From Rhodohalobacter barkolensis (GTDB taxonomy: Bacteria > Bacteroidota > Rhodothermia > Balneolales > Balneolaceae), in the NCBI RefSeq assembly GCF_002834295.1, contig NZ_PISP01000001.1, forward strand, positions 1,116,001 to 1,180,000: a stretch of DNA of 64,000 bases, in the 5' to 3' direction. Of the stretch, positions 35,809 to 45,741 are shown one piece after another (position 1 is the first letter of the stretch; each line of letters opens with the position of its first letter). The notes beneath the pieces are model-generated. The model searched no databases and was not told the origin of the DNA. It saw nothing but the letters and a program-made list of their open reading frames with translations. Position numbers and translations under genes: made by a program.

Positions 35809-36144
35809 TTAAAGTGAAAATGACTCTCCACAGGAGCAACTGCGCACGGCATTTGGGTTATTGAAGTGAAATCCTTTCCCCTCCAATCCGTCCGTGTAAT
35901 CAAGTTTGGTACCGGCCAGATAGAGAAAGCTTCTCATATCAACAACAACTTTTATGCCGTGCTCTTCAAACTCCTTATCCTCTTTTGATACTTCCTGTCT
36001 GTTATCAAAATCCAGATCATAGGTCAAACCAGAGCACCCTCCGCTTACAACCGATACACGTATGGGTGCCTCATCAGAAATATTCTGTTCATTTCTGATT
36101 TCATGAATCCGCTTTGCCGCTCTATCGCTGATTGAAATGGACAT
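35809..36144 (-). CDS. sufA: HesB/IscA-type iron-sulfur assembly A-type carrier
   Basis: The 111-aa product has the three conserved cysteines of A-type carriers: Cys37 in SGGCSGL, and Cys103 and Cys105 in SCSCGESF. It should accept or transfer an Fe-S cluster. The exact name (SufA, IscA or ErpA) cannot be fixed by sequence, but the cluster context favours SufA. It is transcribed after the Nfu-type gene, with a 51-base gap. Confidence 0.9.
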   Translation of the reverse strand: MSISISDRAAKRIHEIRNEQNISDEAPIRVSVVSGGCSGLTYDLDFDNRQEVSKEDKEFEEHGIKVVVDMRSFLYLAGTKLDYTDGLEGKGFHFNNPNAVRSCSCGESFSL

Positions 36145-36195
36145 TCTTTACCTGCTTCCTTCTAAATTCGAGTGTAATGGATTAGCTAAACAGAT

Positions 36196-36747
36196 TTATA
36201 CAGAAATCACCTGAATTTCAGGGTCAATTCGTTTTACCATGCTTTCGATAGCGTAGAGTGTACCGGATGTTGCCGTCGGGCATGTTCCGCAAGCTCCCTG
36301 GTAGTGAACTTTTAATCTATTACCATCTAACCCAAGAATTTTTAGTCCGCCACCGTCTGCAAGCAGATAGGGTCGTACTTGCTCATCCAGCATCTGGTTG
36401 ATCTGCTGGAGTCGGGGATCGTCTGTATCCCGGACTTCTTTTGTAGCATGGACTTCTTCGTCTTCTGTCAAATCCAACTGAGGTTTTGCTTCTCTGATTG
36501 GAGGTGCCAGCTTACGCAGCAATTCCGACCAAACAGCATTTCCATCTTGAGTAACCGTAATGTATTTATCTACATAATAGACATTAATTACATGTTCAAT
36601 ATCAAAGAGTGATTTAGCCAGTTCATCATGCTCAGCCTCTTCACTGTTCTCAAAAGATCTGGTAACACCGTTCGTAAGTGGTTCTCCCAGTACAAATCTC
36701 ATTGCGTCCGGATTCGGAGTACGTTCTATTTCTTTAATTTTTGGCAT
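36196..36747 (-). CDS. nfu: Nfu-type Fe-S scaffold/carrier protein
   Basis: The 183-aa product has an N-terminal Nfu_N-like domain (TPNPDAMRFVLGEPL, about 10-24). The NifU C-terminal domain carries the CxxC motif in GACGTCPTA (near residue 155), where a 4Fe-4S cluster is held between two subunits. The two-domain form is common in Bacteroidota and mitochondria. It lies between sufS and the HesB gene in transcription order. Confidence 0.9.
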   Translation of the reverse strand: MPKIKEIERTPNPDAMRFVLGEPLTNGVTRSFENSEEAEHDELAKSLFDIEHVINVYYVDKYITVTQDGNAVWSELLRKLAPPIREAKPQLDLTEDEEVHATKEVRDTDDPRLQQINQMLDEQVRPYLLADGGGLKILGLDGNRLKVHYQGACGTCPTATSGTLYAIESMVKRIDPEIQVISV

Positions 36748-36823
36748 AGTCTGTTTCCTTTTTTTGTATGAAAACGTTTAAAAACCCAGTTTATTTATAA
36801 TTGGTTTACGTATAAACTCAGAT

Positions 36824-38080
36824 TTATTCAAAAAAACTCTTCGCATATCTAATTCCGTCAATCAATCGGTCAATATCATCTTCATTGTTATAAAATGAGA
36901 TGGATGCCCGGGCTGTCGAGGGAACGTTATATCGTCTTAAAATAGGCTGCGCACAGTGGTGACCGGTTCTCACCGCTATCCCCTGCTTGTCCAAAATGGT
37001 GCCAATATCGGTTGCATGGATACCATCAATTACAAATGAACATACCGAAGCTCTTCGATCAGAATTACCGATAAATCTCAAGCCTTCAATTTTATTGAGT
37101 TCACTCACAGCGTGATTTACAAGCTCCTGTTCGCGATTTGCAATCCTGTCCATACCGATATGGTTCAGGTAATCGATAGCTGAACCCAGGCCAATACATG
37201 CCGCGATAGGTGGAGTTCCGGCTTCAAATCGAAATGGAGGTACATTATAAGTTGTCTCTTCGAATGAGACCTTATCAATCATATCTCCACCACCTCTATA
37301 TGGAGGCATCTCTTCCAGCAGATTCATTTTTCCATAAAGAATTCCGAATCCTGTGGGACCACACATTTTGTGGGCAGAAAATGCAAAAAAATCACAATCA
37401 ATATCCTGAACATCAATGGGCTGATGCGGTACGGATTGCGCACCATCTATTAAAACAACAGCATCATGTTCATGGGCCAAAGCAGTAATTTCTTTAACCG
37501 GATTAACCGTTCCAAGAGCGTTTGAAACATGTACAACCGCCACAATTTTAGTCCGTTCACCCAACAGAGACTCATAAGCCTGCATATCCAGATCACCGGA
37601 ATCCGTTACAGGAATAACTTTAATTACAGCGCCGGTTCGTTCAGCAATCATCTGCCAGGGAACAATATTGGCGTGATGTTCCATCTCAGAAAGAATAATC
37701 TCATCACCCTCTTTCAATACAGATAAACCGTAACTATTTGCTACAAGGTTTATGGAATCTGTAGTTCCTGTTGTGTAGACGATTTCATTTTCAGAATCCG
37801 CGTTAATAAAATCCCGGACTTTTTTCCGAGTTTCCTCAAAAGCGTCTGTAGCTTTTTGGCTCAGCGTATGAATGCCACGATGCACATTGGCGTGTTCATT
37901 CCGGTGGTAATCATTGATTCGCTGGGCAACAGATTCGGGCATCTGACTGGAAGCAGCGTTATCCAGATACACCAATGGCTTGCCGTTTACTTCTTGATGA
38001 AGCACGGGAAAGTCTTTCCTGAACTCAGAAAAGTCAATAGCCGGTATATCTTTAACTGCTTGTGCCATGTTGGATTTCAA
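36824..38080 (-). CDS. sufS: Cysteine desulfurase SufS
   Basis: This PLP enzyme removes sulfur from cysteine to feed Fe-S assembly. The 418-aa product carries the PLP lysine in SAHKMCGPTG (about residue 235) and the catalytic cysteine in RTGHHCAQP (about residue 375), the group II pattern that is normally helped by SufE or SufU. The N-terminus extends a few residues beyond the E. coli form. No SufE/SufU gene is seen in the cluster. The gap to sufD is 99 bases and includes a hairpin. Confidence 0.95.
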   Translation of the reverse strand: MKSNMAQAVKDIPAIDFSEFRKDFPVLHQEVNGKPLVYLDNAASSQMPESVAQRINDYHRNEHANVHRGIHTLSQKATDAFEETRKKVRDFINADSENEIVYTTGTTDSINLVANSYGLSVLKEGDEIILSEMEHHANIVPWQMIAERTGAVIKVIPVTDSGDLDMQAYESLLGERTKIVAVVHVSNALGTVNPVKEITALAHEHDAVVLIDGAQSVPHQPIDVQDIDCDFFAFSAHKMCGPTGFGILYGKMNLLEEMPPYRGGGDMIDKVSFEETTYNVPPFRFEAGTPPIAACIGLGSAIDYLNHIGMDRIANREQELVNHAVSELNKIEGLRFIGNSDRRASVCSFVIDGIHATDIGTILDKQGIAVRTGHHCAQPILRRYNVPSTARASISFYNNEDDIDRLIDGIRYAKSFFE

Positions 38081-38157
38081 ATATTATCAACCTTTTTGAA
38101 GAAGTATAACCAAGGTGTGTTGAATATTTACTATTTGATCTTAACACACTCTTTACT

Positions 38158-38173
38158 CCCCTCTCAAGAGGGG
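38158..38173. repeat. C4/G4 hairpin between sufD and sufS
   Basis: CCCCTCT and AGAGGGG (38158-38164, 38167-38173) are perfectly complementary around two bases. It lies 6 bases beyond the sufD stop on the minus strand and resembles the CTCCCC/GGGGAG motif at 40443-40458. It could attenuate transcription or protect the mRNA end. Confidence 0.6.
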
Positions 38174-38179
38174 AATGAG

Positions 38180-39499
38180 TTAAACTGTTACCTTCTCTAC
38201 GTTATTTGCTTTGGTATAGCGGTACACTTCATCAATCAGAAGTTTATGTACCGATTCAACCTTCATATTCTCAATAGTTTCCAGTGCAAAAGCGTATGTC
38301 AGCACCTCTTTCGCCTTCTCTTCGGTCATACCACGACTCTGAAGATAGAATACCTCTTCTGGGTCCAACTGACCAATGGTTGCACCGTGCGAGCATAGAA
38401 CATCATCCGCAAAAATCTCAAGCTGGGGTTTGGTGTTTACCAAGCCGTCAATTGAGAGTAAAAGATTTCTGTTCTCCTGAAATGAATCAATTTTCTGGGC
38501 ATCTCTTCGGACAAAAATCTTTCCGTTAAATATACTGTGCGCTTTGCCGTTCACAACCACTTTGTGTAACTGGTGACTGTTGGCATGAGAAAAACGATGA
38601 TCCATAACTGAGTGCGTATCGGCAATCTGTTCGCCATCTATCAGAACGAGTCCGTCAAGAGTAAAATCAACTTCTTCATCTTCCTGTACTACCCGCGGCT
38701 CATTTCTGGAAAGCTTGGCTCCCAATGTAATCGTGTAGGAGTGGTACTCAGAATTTTTTCCAACGTAGGCAATCGGTCGCGATACATGCAGGGCACTACG
38801 GCTGTCACGCTGAATTCGGACGTGGTGAATATGCGCTCCCTGCTTCGCTTTAACTTCGCATACAGGGATGGTCATATATTCATTCGCCGACAAGCCAATG
38901 TGATCCTCAATAATGGTCACATCCGACTCCTCTTCAGCAACAACTAACATTCGCGGGGTTGCAATGTACGCCTGCTTTGAGTCGGTATAGAGATTCAAAA
39001 CCTGAATTGGAGCTTCAGCTTTGGCACCTTTCTCCAGATGGATAAAAGCACCGTCTTCAAACATCAAACCATTAAAGGGTACAAAAACATCGTTTTCGTA
39101 ATTAACCAGTTTGTTCAGGTACTCTTCTGTAGCTTTGTGATCTGCATAATCAGCCAGATTACCAAACGTGACTCCATTCCCTAATCCACCAATAGAAGAG
39201 TATTTCTCCTGAAACATCCCGTTGATAAAAACCAATCGGCTTCTGTCTGATTCAGGGATATAGTACTGTTCAATATCGGTTGCAGGTAACGTACCGGCTT
39301 CACTAAATGGAACAAAATCTGTACGGGTAAATGTTTTCAGATCTGTGAATCGCCACTCTTCAATTTTTTTATGTGGAAATTGATTAGCGTTGATTTCCTT
39401 CACGCTTGTTTCCCGAATCCCGCCCCATTTCTCACTCTCGGGAGAGTGTTTGGCAAGCCGGTGCAAAAATGATGGTTCAACCTGTGTAGGATGTGCCAT
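38180..39499 (-). CDS. sufD: Fe-S cluster assembly protein SufD
   Basis: SufD is part of the SufBC2D scaffold. The 439-aa product has the C-terminal SufB/D beta-helix core (HSIFNGKIFVRRDAQKIDS, then ADDVLCSHGATIGQLDPEE). Its catalytic-core His and Cys positions (VLCSHGAT) are in place. It starts at the stop of sufC, sharing one base, which suggests coupled translation and roughly equimolar synthesis. Confidence 0.95.
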   Translation of the reverse strand: MAHPTQVEPSFLHRLAKHSPESEKWGGIRETSVKEINANQFPHKKIEEWRFTDLKTFTRTDFVPFSEAGTLPATDIEQYYIPESDRSRLVFINGMFQEKYSSIGGLGNGVTFGNLADYADHKATEEYLNKLVNYENDVFVPFNGLMFEDGAFIHLEKGAKAEAPIQVLNLYTDSKQAYIATPRMLVVAEEESDVTIIEDHIGLSANEYMTIPVCEVKAKQGAHIHHVRIQRDSRSALHVSRPIAYVGKNSEYHSYTITLGAKLSRNEPRVVQEDEEVDFTLDGLVLIDGEQIADTHSVMDHRFSHANSHQLHKVVVNGKAHSIFNGKIFVRRDAQKIDSFQENRNLLLSIDGLVNTKPQLEIFADDVLCSHGATIGQLDPEEVFYLQSRGMTEEKAKEVLTYAFALETIENMKVESVHKLLIDEVYRYTKANNVEKVTV

Positions 39500-40272
39500 T
39501 ACTTCGCCTCTCCGTTTACAGTTGCATGTTCTTCTAACCAGTCGTAACCCTTATCCTCAAGCTCAAGCGCAAGTTCTTTTTTACCACTCTTCACGATCTT
39601 ACCACCAATCATCACGTGCACAAAATCTGGCTCAATATAGTTAAGCAGTCGCTGATAGTGAGTAATCAATACAACGGCATCATCTTCACCGTGAAGCTGA
39701 TTAATTCCGTTTGATACGATTTTAAGGGCGTCAATATCTAACCCTGAATCCGTTTCATCCAGCAGTGAGAGCCGCGGCTTAAGTACGGCCATCTGGAAAA
39801 TTTCATTTTTCTTCTTTTCACCGCCTGAAAAACCGGCATTTACACTTCTATCTAGGAACTCAGGATTCATCTCAATCAGCTCGAGCTTATCCTTCACGTA
39901 ATCTTCGAACTGCAGAGGATCCAGCTCTTCACGTCCCATGGATGCCGCAATTGTGTTGTAGGATTCCCGAAGCAGAGTTTTATTTGTTACACCGGGCACC
40001 TCTACTGGATATTGAAATGCGAGAAACATCCCTTTGTGGGCTCTTTCGTCAGGATCCAGTTCCAATACGCTTTCACCATCAAAAAGGATATCACCCTTGG
40101 TAACTTCATATTCCGGATGACCGGCAACTACTTTTGAAAGAGTACTTTTACCGCTTCCGTTTGGTCCCATAATGGCATGAATTTCTCCTTTATTCACTTT
40201 GAGGTTTACTCCCTTCAGGATCTCAATCCCTTCACCCTCAACTTCGACATGTAAATCTTTAAGTTCTAACAC
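39499..40272 (-). CDS. sufC: Fe-S cluster assembly ATPase SufC
   Basis: This ABC-type ATPase energises the SufBCD scaffold. The 257-aa product shows Walker [13 protein letters not shown] (about 36-47), an ABC signature variant [10 protein letters not shown], Walker [13 protein letters not shown], and the H-loop ITHYQRLL. It lies between sufB (193-base gap with repeats) and sufD. Confidence 0.96.
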   Translation of the reverse strand: MLELKDLHVEVEGEGIEILKGVNLKVNKGEIHAIMGPNGSGKSTLSKVVAGHPEYEVTKGDILFDGESVLELDPDERAHKGMFLAFQYPVEVPGVTNKTLLRESYNTIAASMGREELDPLQFEDYVKDKLELIEMNPEFLDRSVNAGFSGGEKKKNEIFQMAVLKPRLSLLDETDSGLDIDALKIVSNGINQLHGEDDAVVLITHYQRLLNYIEPDFVHVMIGGKIVKSGKKELALELEDKGYDWLEEHATVNGEAK

Positions 40273-40311
40273 AGTTGTATGATTTAGTTTTGTTTGTTTT
40301 TAAAATATTAA

Positions 40312-40458
40312 ACATCCCCTCTTGAGAGAGGACAGGTCTGCAAGCGTTTAGCGGCAGACAAGGGGTGTATACATTCAGGTTTCCATATCTTGAATTGAAA
40401 ACTGCCAAACACCCCTCCCTCCGACAAAATACTGTCGGAGTACTCCCCTCAAGGGGAG
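40312..40458. repeat. Multi-hairpin repeat between sufB and sufC
   Basis: Three inverted repeats follow one another: GTCTGC/GCAGAC (40336-40341, 40354-40359), CTCCGAC/GTCGGAG (40419-40425, 40434-40440) and CTCCCC/GGGGAG (40443-40448, 40453-40458). ATCCCCTCTTG at the left end faces CAAGGGGTGT in a further imperfect pair. The CACCCCTCC...CTCCCC wording is typical of dispersed intergenic hairpin elements in Bacteroidota genomes. No ORF. Confidence 0.65.
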
Positions 40459-40465
40459 ATTTAAT

Positions 40466-41908
40466 TTACCCTACACTACCTTCCAGCTTAATGCCGAGCA
40501 GTTTGTTGGCTTCCACGGCAAACTCCATTGGGAGCTCCTTCAGTACTTCCTTAGCGAAACCGTTCACGATCAATGAAATCGCGTCATCTTCACTCAAACC
40601 TCTCTGCTGCAGGTAGAAAATCTGATCTTCTCCTACTCTAGAAGTTGTCGCTTCGTGCTCAACTTTACCGGTCGGGTTGGCCGACTCAATATACGGAAAC
40701 GTGTGTGCACCACAGGTTTGTCCAATCAACATGGAATCGCATTGCGAATAGTTGCGGGCGTTATCGGCTTTCTTACTAAACTTCACCTGTCCGCGGTAAC
40801 TATTATCAGATTTACCGGCAGAAATACCTTTTGAGATAATCGTGCTCTTGGTGTTTTTCCCAATGTGAATCATCTTGGTGCCTGTATCCGCCTGTTGCCT
40901 GTTATTTGTTACGGCGACCGAATAAAACTCACCAACTGAATTATCACCCTGAAGTATGACACTTGGGTATTTCAGCGTTACTGCTGATCCGGTTTCAAGC
41001 TGTGTCCAGGAGATTTTTGAGTTGTCTCCACGACAAGCACCTCGTTTAGTAACAAAATTGTAAATACCGCCTTTACCCTCTTCATCACCGGAATACCAGT
41101 TCTGAATCGTAGAGTATTTAATTTCGGCATTTTCAAGAGCCACAAGCTCAACCACTGCAGCATGAAGCTGATGCTCATCATACATCGGAGCAGTACATCC
41201 CTCGAGATAGCTCACATGGCTATTATCTTCAGCGATAATAAGCGTACGTTCAAACTGTCCGGAATTCATATTGTTGATTCGGAAGTACGTGGAAAGCTCC
41301 ATCGGACATATGGTATCCTTAGGCACATAGCAGAAAGAGCCGTCAGAAAATACTGCGGAGTTCAATGCTGCATAGAAATTATCCCGTGCCGGCACAACGG
41401 AGCCCATGTACTTCTTCACAAGTTCAGGGTGATTTTGAATCGCCTCCGAAATTGAGCAAAAAATAACCCCGGCTTCTGCAAGCTTCTCCTTGAAGGTTGT
41501 AAAGATTGAAACACTATCAAAGACAGCGTCTACGGCAACCCCGGAGAGTGCTTTCTGCTCTTCAAGAGGAATACCCAGCTTATCGTATGTTTCACGGATT
41601 TTTGGATCAACTTCATCCAGGCTATCCAGTTTGGGTTTATTTTTTGGTGCAGAGTAATACTGCAATGTGTCAAATTTCGGCTTTTCGTAAGTGGCATTAA
41701 ACCAATTTGGCTCTTCCATTTCCGTCCAGGCACGATATGCCTTCAAACGAAATTCAGTCATCCATTCCGGTTCATTCTTCTTTTCGGAAATCAGACGAAC
41801 TACATCCTCATTGATTCCTTTTGGAAAATCCTCGTATTCAATATCGGTGGTGAAGCCGTATTTATACTCTTCACCGATCATTGACTCTAGAGCTTTAGTC
41901 TCACTCAT
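40466..41908 (-). CDS. sufB: Fe-S cluster assembly protein SufB
   Basis: SufB is the main scaffold partner of SufC and SufD. From the ATG at 41908 (MSETKALES) the product is 480 aa, the normal family length. A GTG 75 bases upstream would only add an atypical 25-residue N-terminus, so the ATG is preferred. Typical features are [20 protein letters not shown], the [21 protein letters not shown] segment with the conserved Cys, and the C-terminal [17 protein letters not shown]. It is first in the suf run; pta lies 233 bases upstream. Confidence 0.96.
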   Translation of the reverse strand: MSETKALESMIGEEYKYGFTTDIEYEDFPKGINEDVVRLISEKKNEPEWMTEFRLKAYRAWTEMEEPNWFNATYEKPKFDTLQYYSAPKNKPKLDSLDEVDPKIRETYDKLGIPLEEQKALSGVAVDAVFDSVSIFTTFKEKLAEAGVIFCSISEAIQNHPELVKKYMGSVVPARDNFYAALNSAVFSDGSFCYVPKDTICPMELSTYFRINNMNSGQFERTLIIAEDNSHVSYLEGCTAPMYDEHQLHAAVVELVALENAEIKYSTIQNWYSGDEEGKGGIYNFVTKRGACRGDNSKISWTQLETGSAVTLKYPSVILQGDNSVGEFYSVAVTNNRQQADTGTKMIHIGKNTKSTIISKGISAGKSDNSYRGQVKFSKKADNARNYSQCDSMLIGQTCGAHTFPYIESANPTGKVEHEATTSRVGEDQIFYLQQRGLSEDDAISLIVNGFAKEVLKELPMEFAVEANKLLGIKLEGSVG

Positions 41909-42141
41909 GTTTAATTGTTTTGAAGCTTTACTGTTATTAAGATATTCTTGTCGAACAACACTCGAACCAAGCCTTAAGTTCACTCAAATCGAGCAGATGC
42001 TTACCTATTCTTATTTGGAATGAATAAAGATAAGCAAAAAGAGCACGATCTTAAAGCCAAACCTAAGCTCTTCTAAAGAACGCGTTTTACCCGATCAATC
42101 TCTAATCGAATGAAGCTATAAAGCCGATAAGAGGAAACAAA

Positions 42142-43134
42142 TTAAAGTGATTTCTGGCTGATCAAAGAAGCCACGCATGCCGTGTTTACAATGTCATCCA
42201 CTGAACAACCCCTGGACAGATCCATGTAGGGTTTAGACAGGCCTTGCAAGATAGGTCCTGTTGCCGTAGCTCCGGCCAGCCTTTCAGTAATTTTATAGGC
42301 GATATTTCCCGCATCCAGATTTGGAAATATAAACACGTTGGCATTTCCCCCAACTTCGGATGATGGCGCTTTACGAGCGGCAACTTCAGGTACAAAAGCC
42401 GTATCAAACTGAAGTTCTCCATCCATATTCCAATCAGGCTTTTTACGTTTGGCCAACTGAAATGCTTCCTGAACCAACTCCACCTTTTCATGCTTTGCAC
42501 TTCCTTTCGTAGAGAAAGATAAAAATGCGATAGCCGGATCCTCGCCGGTGAGTAACCGATGTGTATCTCCCGCATCGATAGCAATCGAAGCCAGCTGATT
42601 GGAGTCGGGATATGGGACAACAGCGCAGTCGGCGTACGTGAAGACATCTCCACCCGGCATCTCCATCAGAAAAGCACTGGAAACCAACTCAGACCCTTCA
42701 GCTACACCAACAGTGCGTAAAGAAGATATGATCACTTCTCCGGTTGAGGCTACAGATCCTGCAACTGCAGCATCCGCTCTGCCCGTGTCCAGCATCCATC
42801 CTGCAGTAAACAGTGAGTTCTGACTGATTTCTGTCAGCTGCTCCGCTGAGGGATTTTTATGAGCCAGCTTTTTCTGAAAATAGGTGAACTTTTCATCATC
42901 AAATTCGGACCCCGAATATGGAAAAATATCTACAGATTCCGGCAGGTCCAGATCACCCTCTTTCGCCAGCAGCTCAATCTTCGATTTCTCGCCCAATAAT
43001 ATAGGTTTAGCCAATCCCATTCCGGCAAGTGTAGCCGCTGCCTTCAGCACCCGGATATCTTTTTCTGCTTCCGGCAATACAACTCGTTTTTTTAGTGTAG
43101 ATGCTTTTTCTCTGATGCTTTCAATTAAACTCAT
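42142..43134 (-). CDS. pta: Phosphate acetyltransferase
   Basis: Pta interconverts acetyl-CoA and acetyl phosphate. The 330-aa product is the short PTA domain only, without the N-terminal DRTGG region of the E. coli protein. It shows VVLPEAEKDIRVLKAA near the start, AAVAGSVASTGEVI in the middle, and NVFIFPNLDAGNIAYK with GPILQGLSKPYMDLSRGC near the end, all conserved. The start lies one base from the stop of the DMT transporter gene. No ackA gene is next to it. Confidence 0.94.
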   Translation of the reverse strand: MSLIESIREKASTLKKRVVLPEAEKDIRVLKAAATLAGMGLAKPILLGEKSKIELLAKEGDLDLPESVDIFPYSGSEFDDEKFTYFQKKLAHKNPSAEQLTEISQNSLFTAGWMLDTGRADAAVAGSVASTGEVIISSLRTVGVAEGSELVSSAFLMEMPGGDVFTYADCAVVPYPDSNQLASIAIDAGDTHRLLTGEDPAIAFLSFSTKGSAKHEKVELVQEAFQLAKRKKPDWNMDGELQFDTAFVPEVAARKAPSSEVGGNANVFIFPNLDAGNIAYKITERLAGATATGPILQGLSKPYMDLSRGCSVDDIVNTACVASLISQKSL

Positions 43135-43135
43135 A

Positions 43136-43999
43136 TTATATCAGTAATAAAATTGTAATTAACGTCAGGACAATACCTGTCCACTGTATTTTAGTAAGAT
43201 AATCTCCCCATTTCATGATACCCAGCAAGGTACCTCCCAGAACGGTCAGTACATTTACACTACTGTAAACAACAGCTCCGTTCATGCGTTCCAGTGCTTC
43301 TATCAGAAAGATAGCGGTATAAAGATTGGGAACTCCCACAGCAACGCCCAGCACCAGCTCTGCTTTTTTAAACTTCCAATTTTTGCGAATCCATAACACT
43401 AATATGCCTACCAAAAAAGCAGTAAAGAAGACAATTCCCATAAAATGTTCTTTCCCTAAAAGAGATGAAAATTCCACTTCGTAAATTTTCAGAGATGCAT
43501 CCCCTAATCCGGTTCCTATGAACAGTAAAACCAAAAGCCAGGCCGCACTGAAGGGTTCTCTGAGCATCTTCCGCTTATTCGGCAACAGCAGAAACAGGGT
43601 TAAAAATACTAACCCCACGCCGATCCATTGCCGAACTGTCAAGAGTTCAAGATACCAAAGCGTGGAAAGAAGCACGGGTACAATCAGCGAAATACGCATA
43701 GCCGCTACACTGATCCCAACCCCGTTATGAAAAACAGATTTACTGTAAATGAAGAAGTTGGCAATAAAGATGACACCGACTACAGACCCCAACCCAATTG
43801 CGTAAATTCCCTCTGTAACCTCCAGTTGAGCAATTTCTGACCAACCGGTTGTGGCAAAGGCTATCACTGTTGCAACAAGATAGTTAACCGTCAGAACCCG
43901 AACCGTATTCAGTTTCCGGTTTTCAACAACTTTTAAAAGGTGGGCAATGAGTACAGATGAAGCAGCACATAGGATAATGTAGACCCAGCCTGTAATCAT
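43136..43999 (-). CDS. EamA/DMT-family membrane transporter
   Basis: The 287-aa product has about 10 hydrophobic segments in two five-helix halves, as in the drug/metabolite transporter superfamily. The second half ends with NVLTVLGGTLLGIMKWGD, then a terminal helix LTLITILLLI. The substrate cannot be read. It overlaps the stop of the upstream pseudo-caspase lipoprotein gene by four bases. Confidence 0.85.
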   Translation of the reverse strand: MITGWVYIILCAASSVLIAHLLKVVENRKLNTVRVLTVNYLVATVIAFATTGWSEIAQLEVTEGIYAIGLGSVVGVIFIANFFIYSKSVFHNGVGISVAAMRISLIVPVLLSTLWYLELLTVRQWIGVGLVFLTLFLLLPNKRKMLREPFSAAWLLVLLFIGTGLGDASLKIYEVEFSSLLGKEHFMGIVFFTAFLVGILVLWIRKNWKFKKAELVLGVAVGVPNLYTAIFLIEALERMNGAVVYSSVNVLTVLGGTLLGIMKWGDYLTKIQWTGIVLTLITILLLI

Positions 44000-45732
44000 C
44001 TTGCCAGATTCAGGTTCAGGTTACCAAACGCCTGCACTTCCTGAGGTAAATCATGCAATCTTCTCGACATGTAGTCTACATTTCGATCTAAATGATTAAC
44101 TAAATCGGATATTCTGGTTCTGCGTTGTTGAATTGCCTCTCCCAGGAAATAGTTAAATATGGAGTGCCGTTTATTTCCATCTATAATACCTGTATAAAGC
44201 GATGACTGCTGTCCCGGCCGGTTACTGAATACAACGGCAGAGTTTGGCAGATCCCGAACTAAACGGTTTGCCGTACGCTGTAACAGTCCTGAGGACCCGT
44301 TTCGTGCAAAACCATTCGAATTGGAATCGATCTGCCCGGTATAGTCAAGGTCAATAAACAGAAACAGTGCGTCCGGTTCGATTCTTTTCAGATCTTCAAT
44401 TATTTCGTTCAGTGCAGTTCGCTTAACACCATTCTTTCCATCTGAAATCAGGTAAATTTCTGATTGATCTTCCTCTTCTCGTACTTCTGCAAAACCGCTT
44501 AAGTACACATAGAGTGAACCGTCCTGATTCATCCCGGGTACTTCACTCAAGCCGGGCAATAGGTCCTCGGATGTTATCTTTTCTACCTGATTTTCCCGCA
44601 GCCTTAAAGAAGTTTTCAGATAAGTTTCAAATAGCTGATGATCACGTGATAAATACTGTCTCTGCCCAACATCATTGTCAAAACCGTTACTCAGCACCAA
44701 TCCTCTATCGGCCGGATTATTTGGTTTTAATACAGGCATGGAGTGCTCAACGTCAATTTCACCAAAAGGAAGATCAGCGAATTCAAAGACTAAAGCAGAA
44801 CCGGACTCTGCAGTGCTTAACCATTCGATACTGCCCTCATCCTTCTGTACAAAATACTCCTCACCTTCATAAACAACCCTGTAATAGTCATCTGAACTGT
44901 TCTCCACCAATTCAAGAAAACTCCCCTGACCAACTTCGGTCATTACATTCAAATCTTCCTCTTCCGGAGTACTTCTCAAACTTACAACCAGTGAATTGAT
45001 TTTTACATAAGGGGCTAAAAATTGAGTGATGGGAAACGAAAACAAATTTTGATACTCTGACTGGTTCAATGATACTTCAATCTCTGAACTCTCATCTATT
45101 CTCCCGTTTACCTCTTCAGAGAAAGACCCTAAATTCAGTTCCAGCACTCCTTCTTCAACAGGTACTTCAGTCTGGGAGAAAAGCTCTTCATCATTTAACC
45201 TTACACTTACATCGGCAAAAACAGTGTCGCTGGGTTGTACACGCGATGAATCCCGGACGACCTCCGAGCCACTCTGCCTCATCAGTTTAGTTTCTCCGGA
45301 TTGGATAGGGTCTCCCGATGGCTGTAAGTTTGTAAAAGATAACACCCCAATAATCCCTGCAGTAAGGTTTAATCCCAGTTTTTGAGTGGTCGAGGCGTTT
45401 GTAAAAACAAGGTTTGAATTAGCAGCTACAGCCGATATTGCAGCACCGGTTAAGCCAAGCAGAACAAACCCCCATTTTGGTTTATACTGCTGCACATTTC
45501 GCTCCACCTTTACTCTTTCGATATATTCAAGATCTTTTACCTGATACAATTGAAATCCCGCAACAGGATTGTCAACACTTGGAGGATTCTCGAGTACAAA
45601 AACCTGCTGTTCCAGAATCACCCGGGGTTCAACAGACTCATCAACAGCATTCTGTTCCGTAACAACCCACCTGGTTGTTGTACACGAAACCAACATGAAG
45701 CTAAATAAAATGAGTATGAATGCACGTCTCAT
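43996..45732 (-). CDS. Lipoprotein with SH3-like and catalytically dead caspase-like domain
   Basis: The 578-aa product has a lipobox at Cys17 (LVSC), then a short membrane-like hydrophobic stretch (about 88-133). A beta-rich region follows, then an SH3b-like segment (about 260-304, ending FVQKDEGSIEW). The C-terminal part (about 322-535) follows the caspase/peptidase C14 layout: a first strand GLVLSNGFDND, then LYVYLSGFAE where active members read YxSGHG, and FLFIDLDYTG where they read DxCHSG. The catalytic His is replaced by Phe414 and the Cys by Asp463, so it should be inactive. It overlaps the downstream DMT gene. Confidence 0.6.
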   Translation of the reverse strand: MRRAFILILFSFMLVSCTTTRWVVTEQNAVDESVEPRVILEQQVFVLENPPSVDNPVAGFQLYQVKDLEYIERVKVERNVQQYKPKWGFVLLGLTGAAISAVAANSNLVFTNASTTQKLGLNLTAGIIGVLSFTNLQPSGDPIQSGETKLMRQSGSEVVRDSSRVQPSDTVFADVSVRLNDEELFSQTEVPVEEGVLELNLGSFSEEVNGRIDESSEIEVSLNQSEYQNLFSFPITQFLAPYVKINSLVVSLRSTPEEEDLNVMTEVGQGSFLELVENSSDDYYRVVYEGEEYFVQKDEGSIEWLSTAESGSALVFEFADLPFGEIDVEHSMPVLKPNNPADRGLVLSNGFDNDVGQRQYLSRDHQLFETYLKTSLRLRENQVEKITSEDLLPGLSEVPGMNQDGSLYVYLSGFAEVREEEDQSEIYLISDGKNGVKRTALNEIIEDLKRIEPDALFLFIDLDYTGQIDSNSNGFARNGSSGLLQRTANRLVRDLPNSAVVFSNRPGQQSSLYTGIIDGNKRHSIFNYFLGEAIQQRRTRISDLVNHLDRNVDYMSRRLHDLPQEVQAFGNLNLNLAR

Positions 45733-45741
45733 AACTTACTT

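Noticed and set aside
37856-38398. A 180-codon plus-strand frame spanning the sufS/sufD gap.
   Set aside because: It runs antisense across two well-identified genes and a hairpin; no family resemblance.
42186-42653. A 155-codon minus-strand frame within pta in another frame.
   Set aside because: Shadow of pta; composition follows the real frame.
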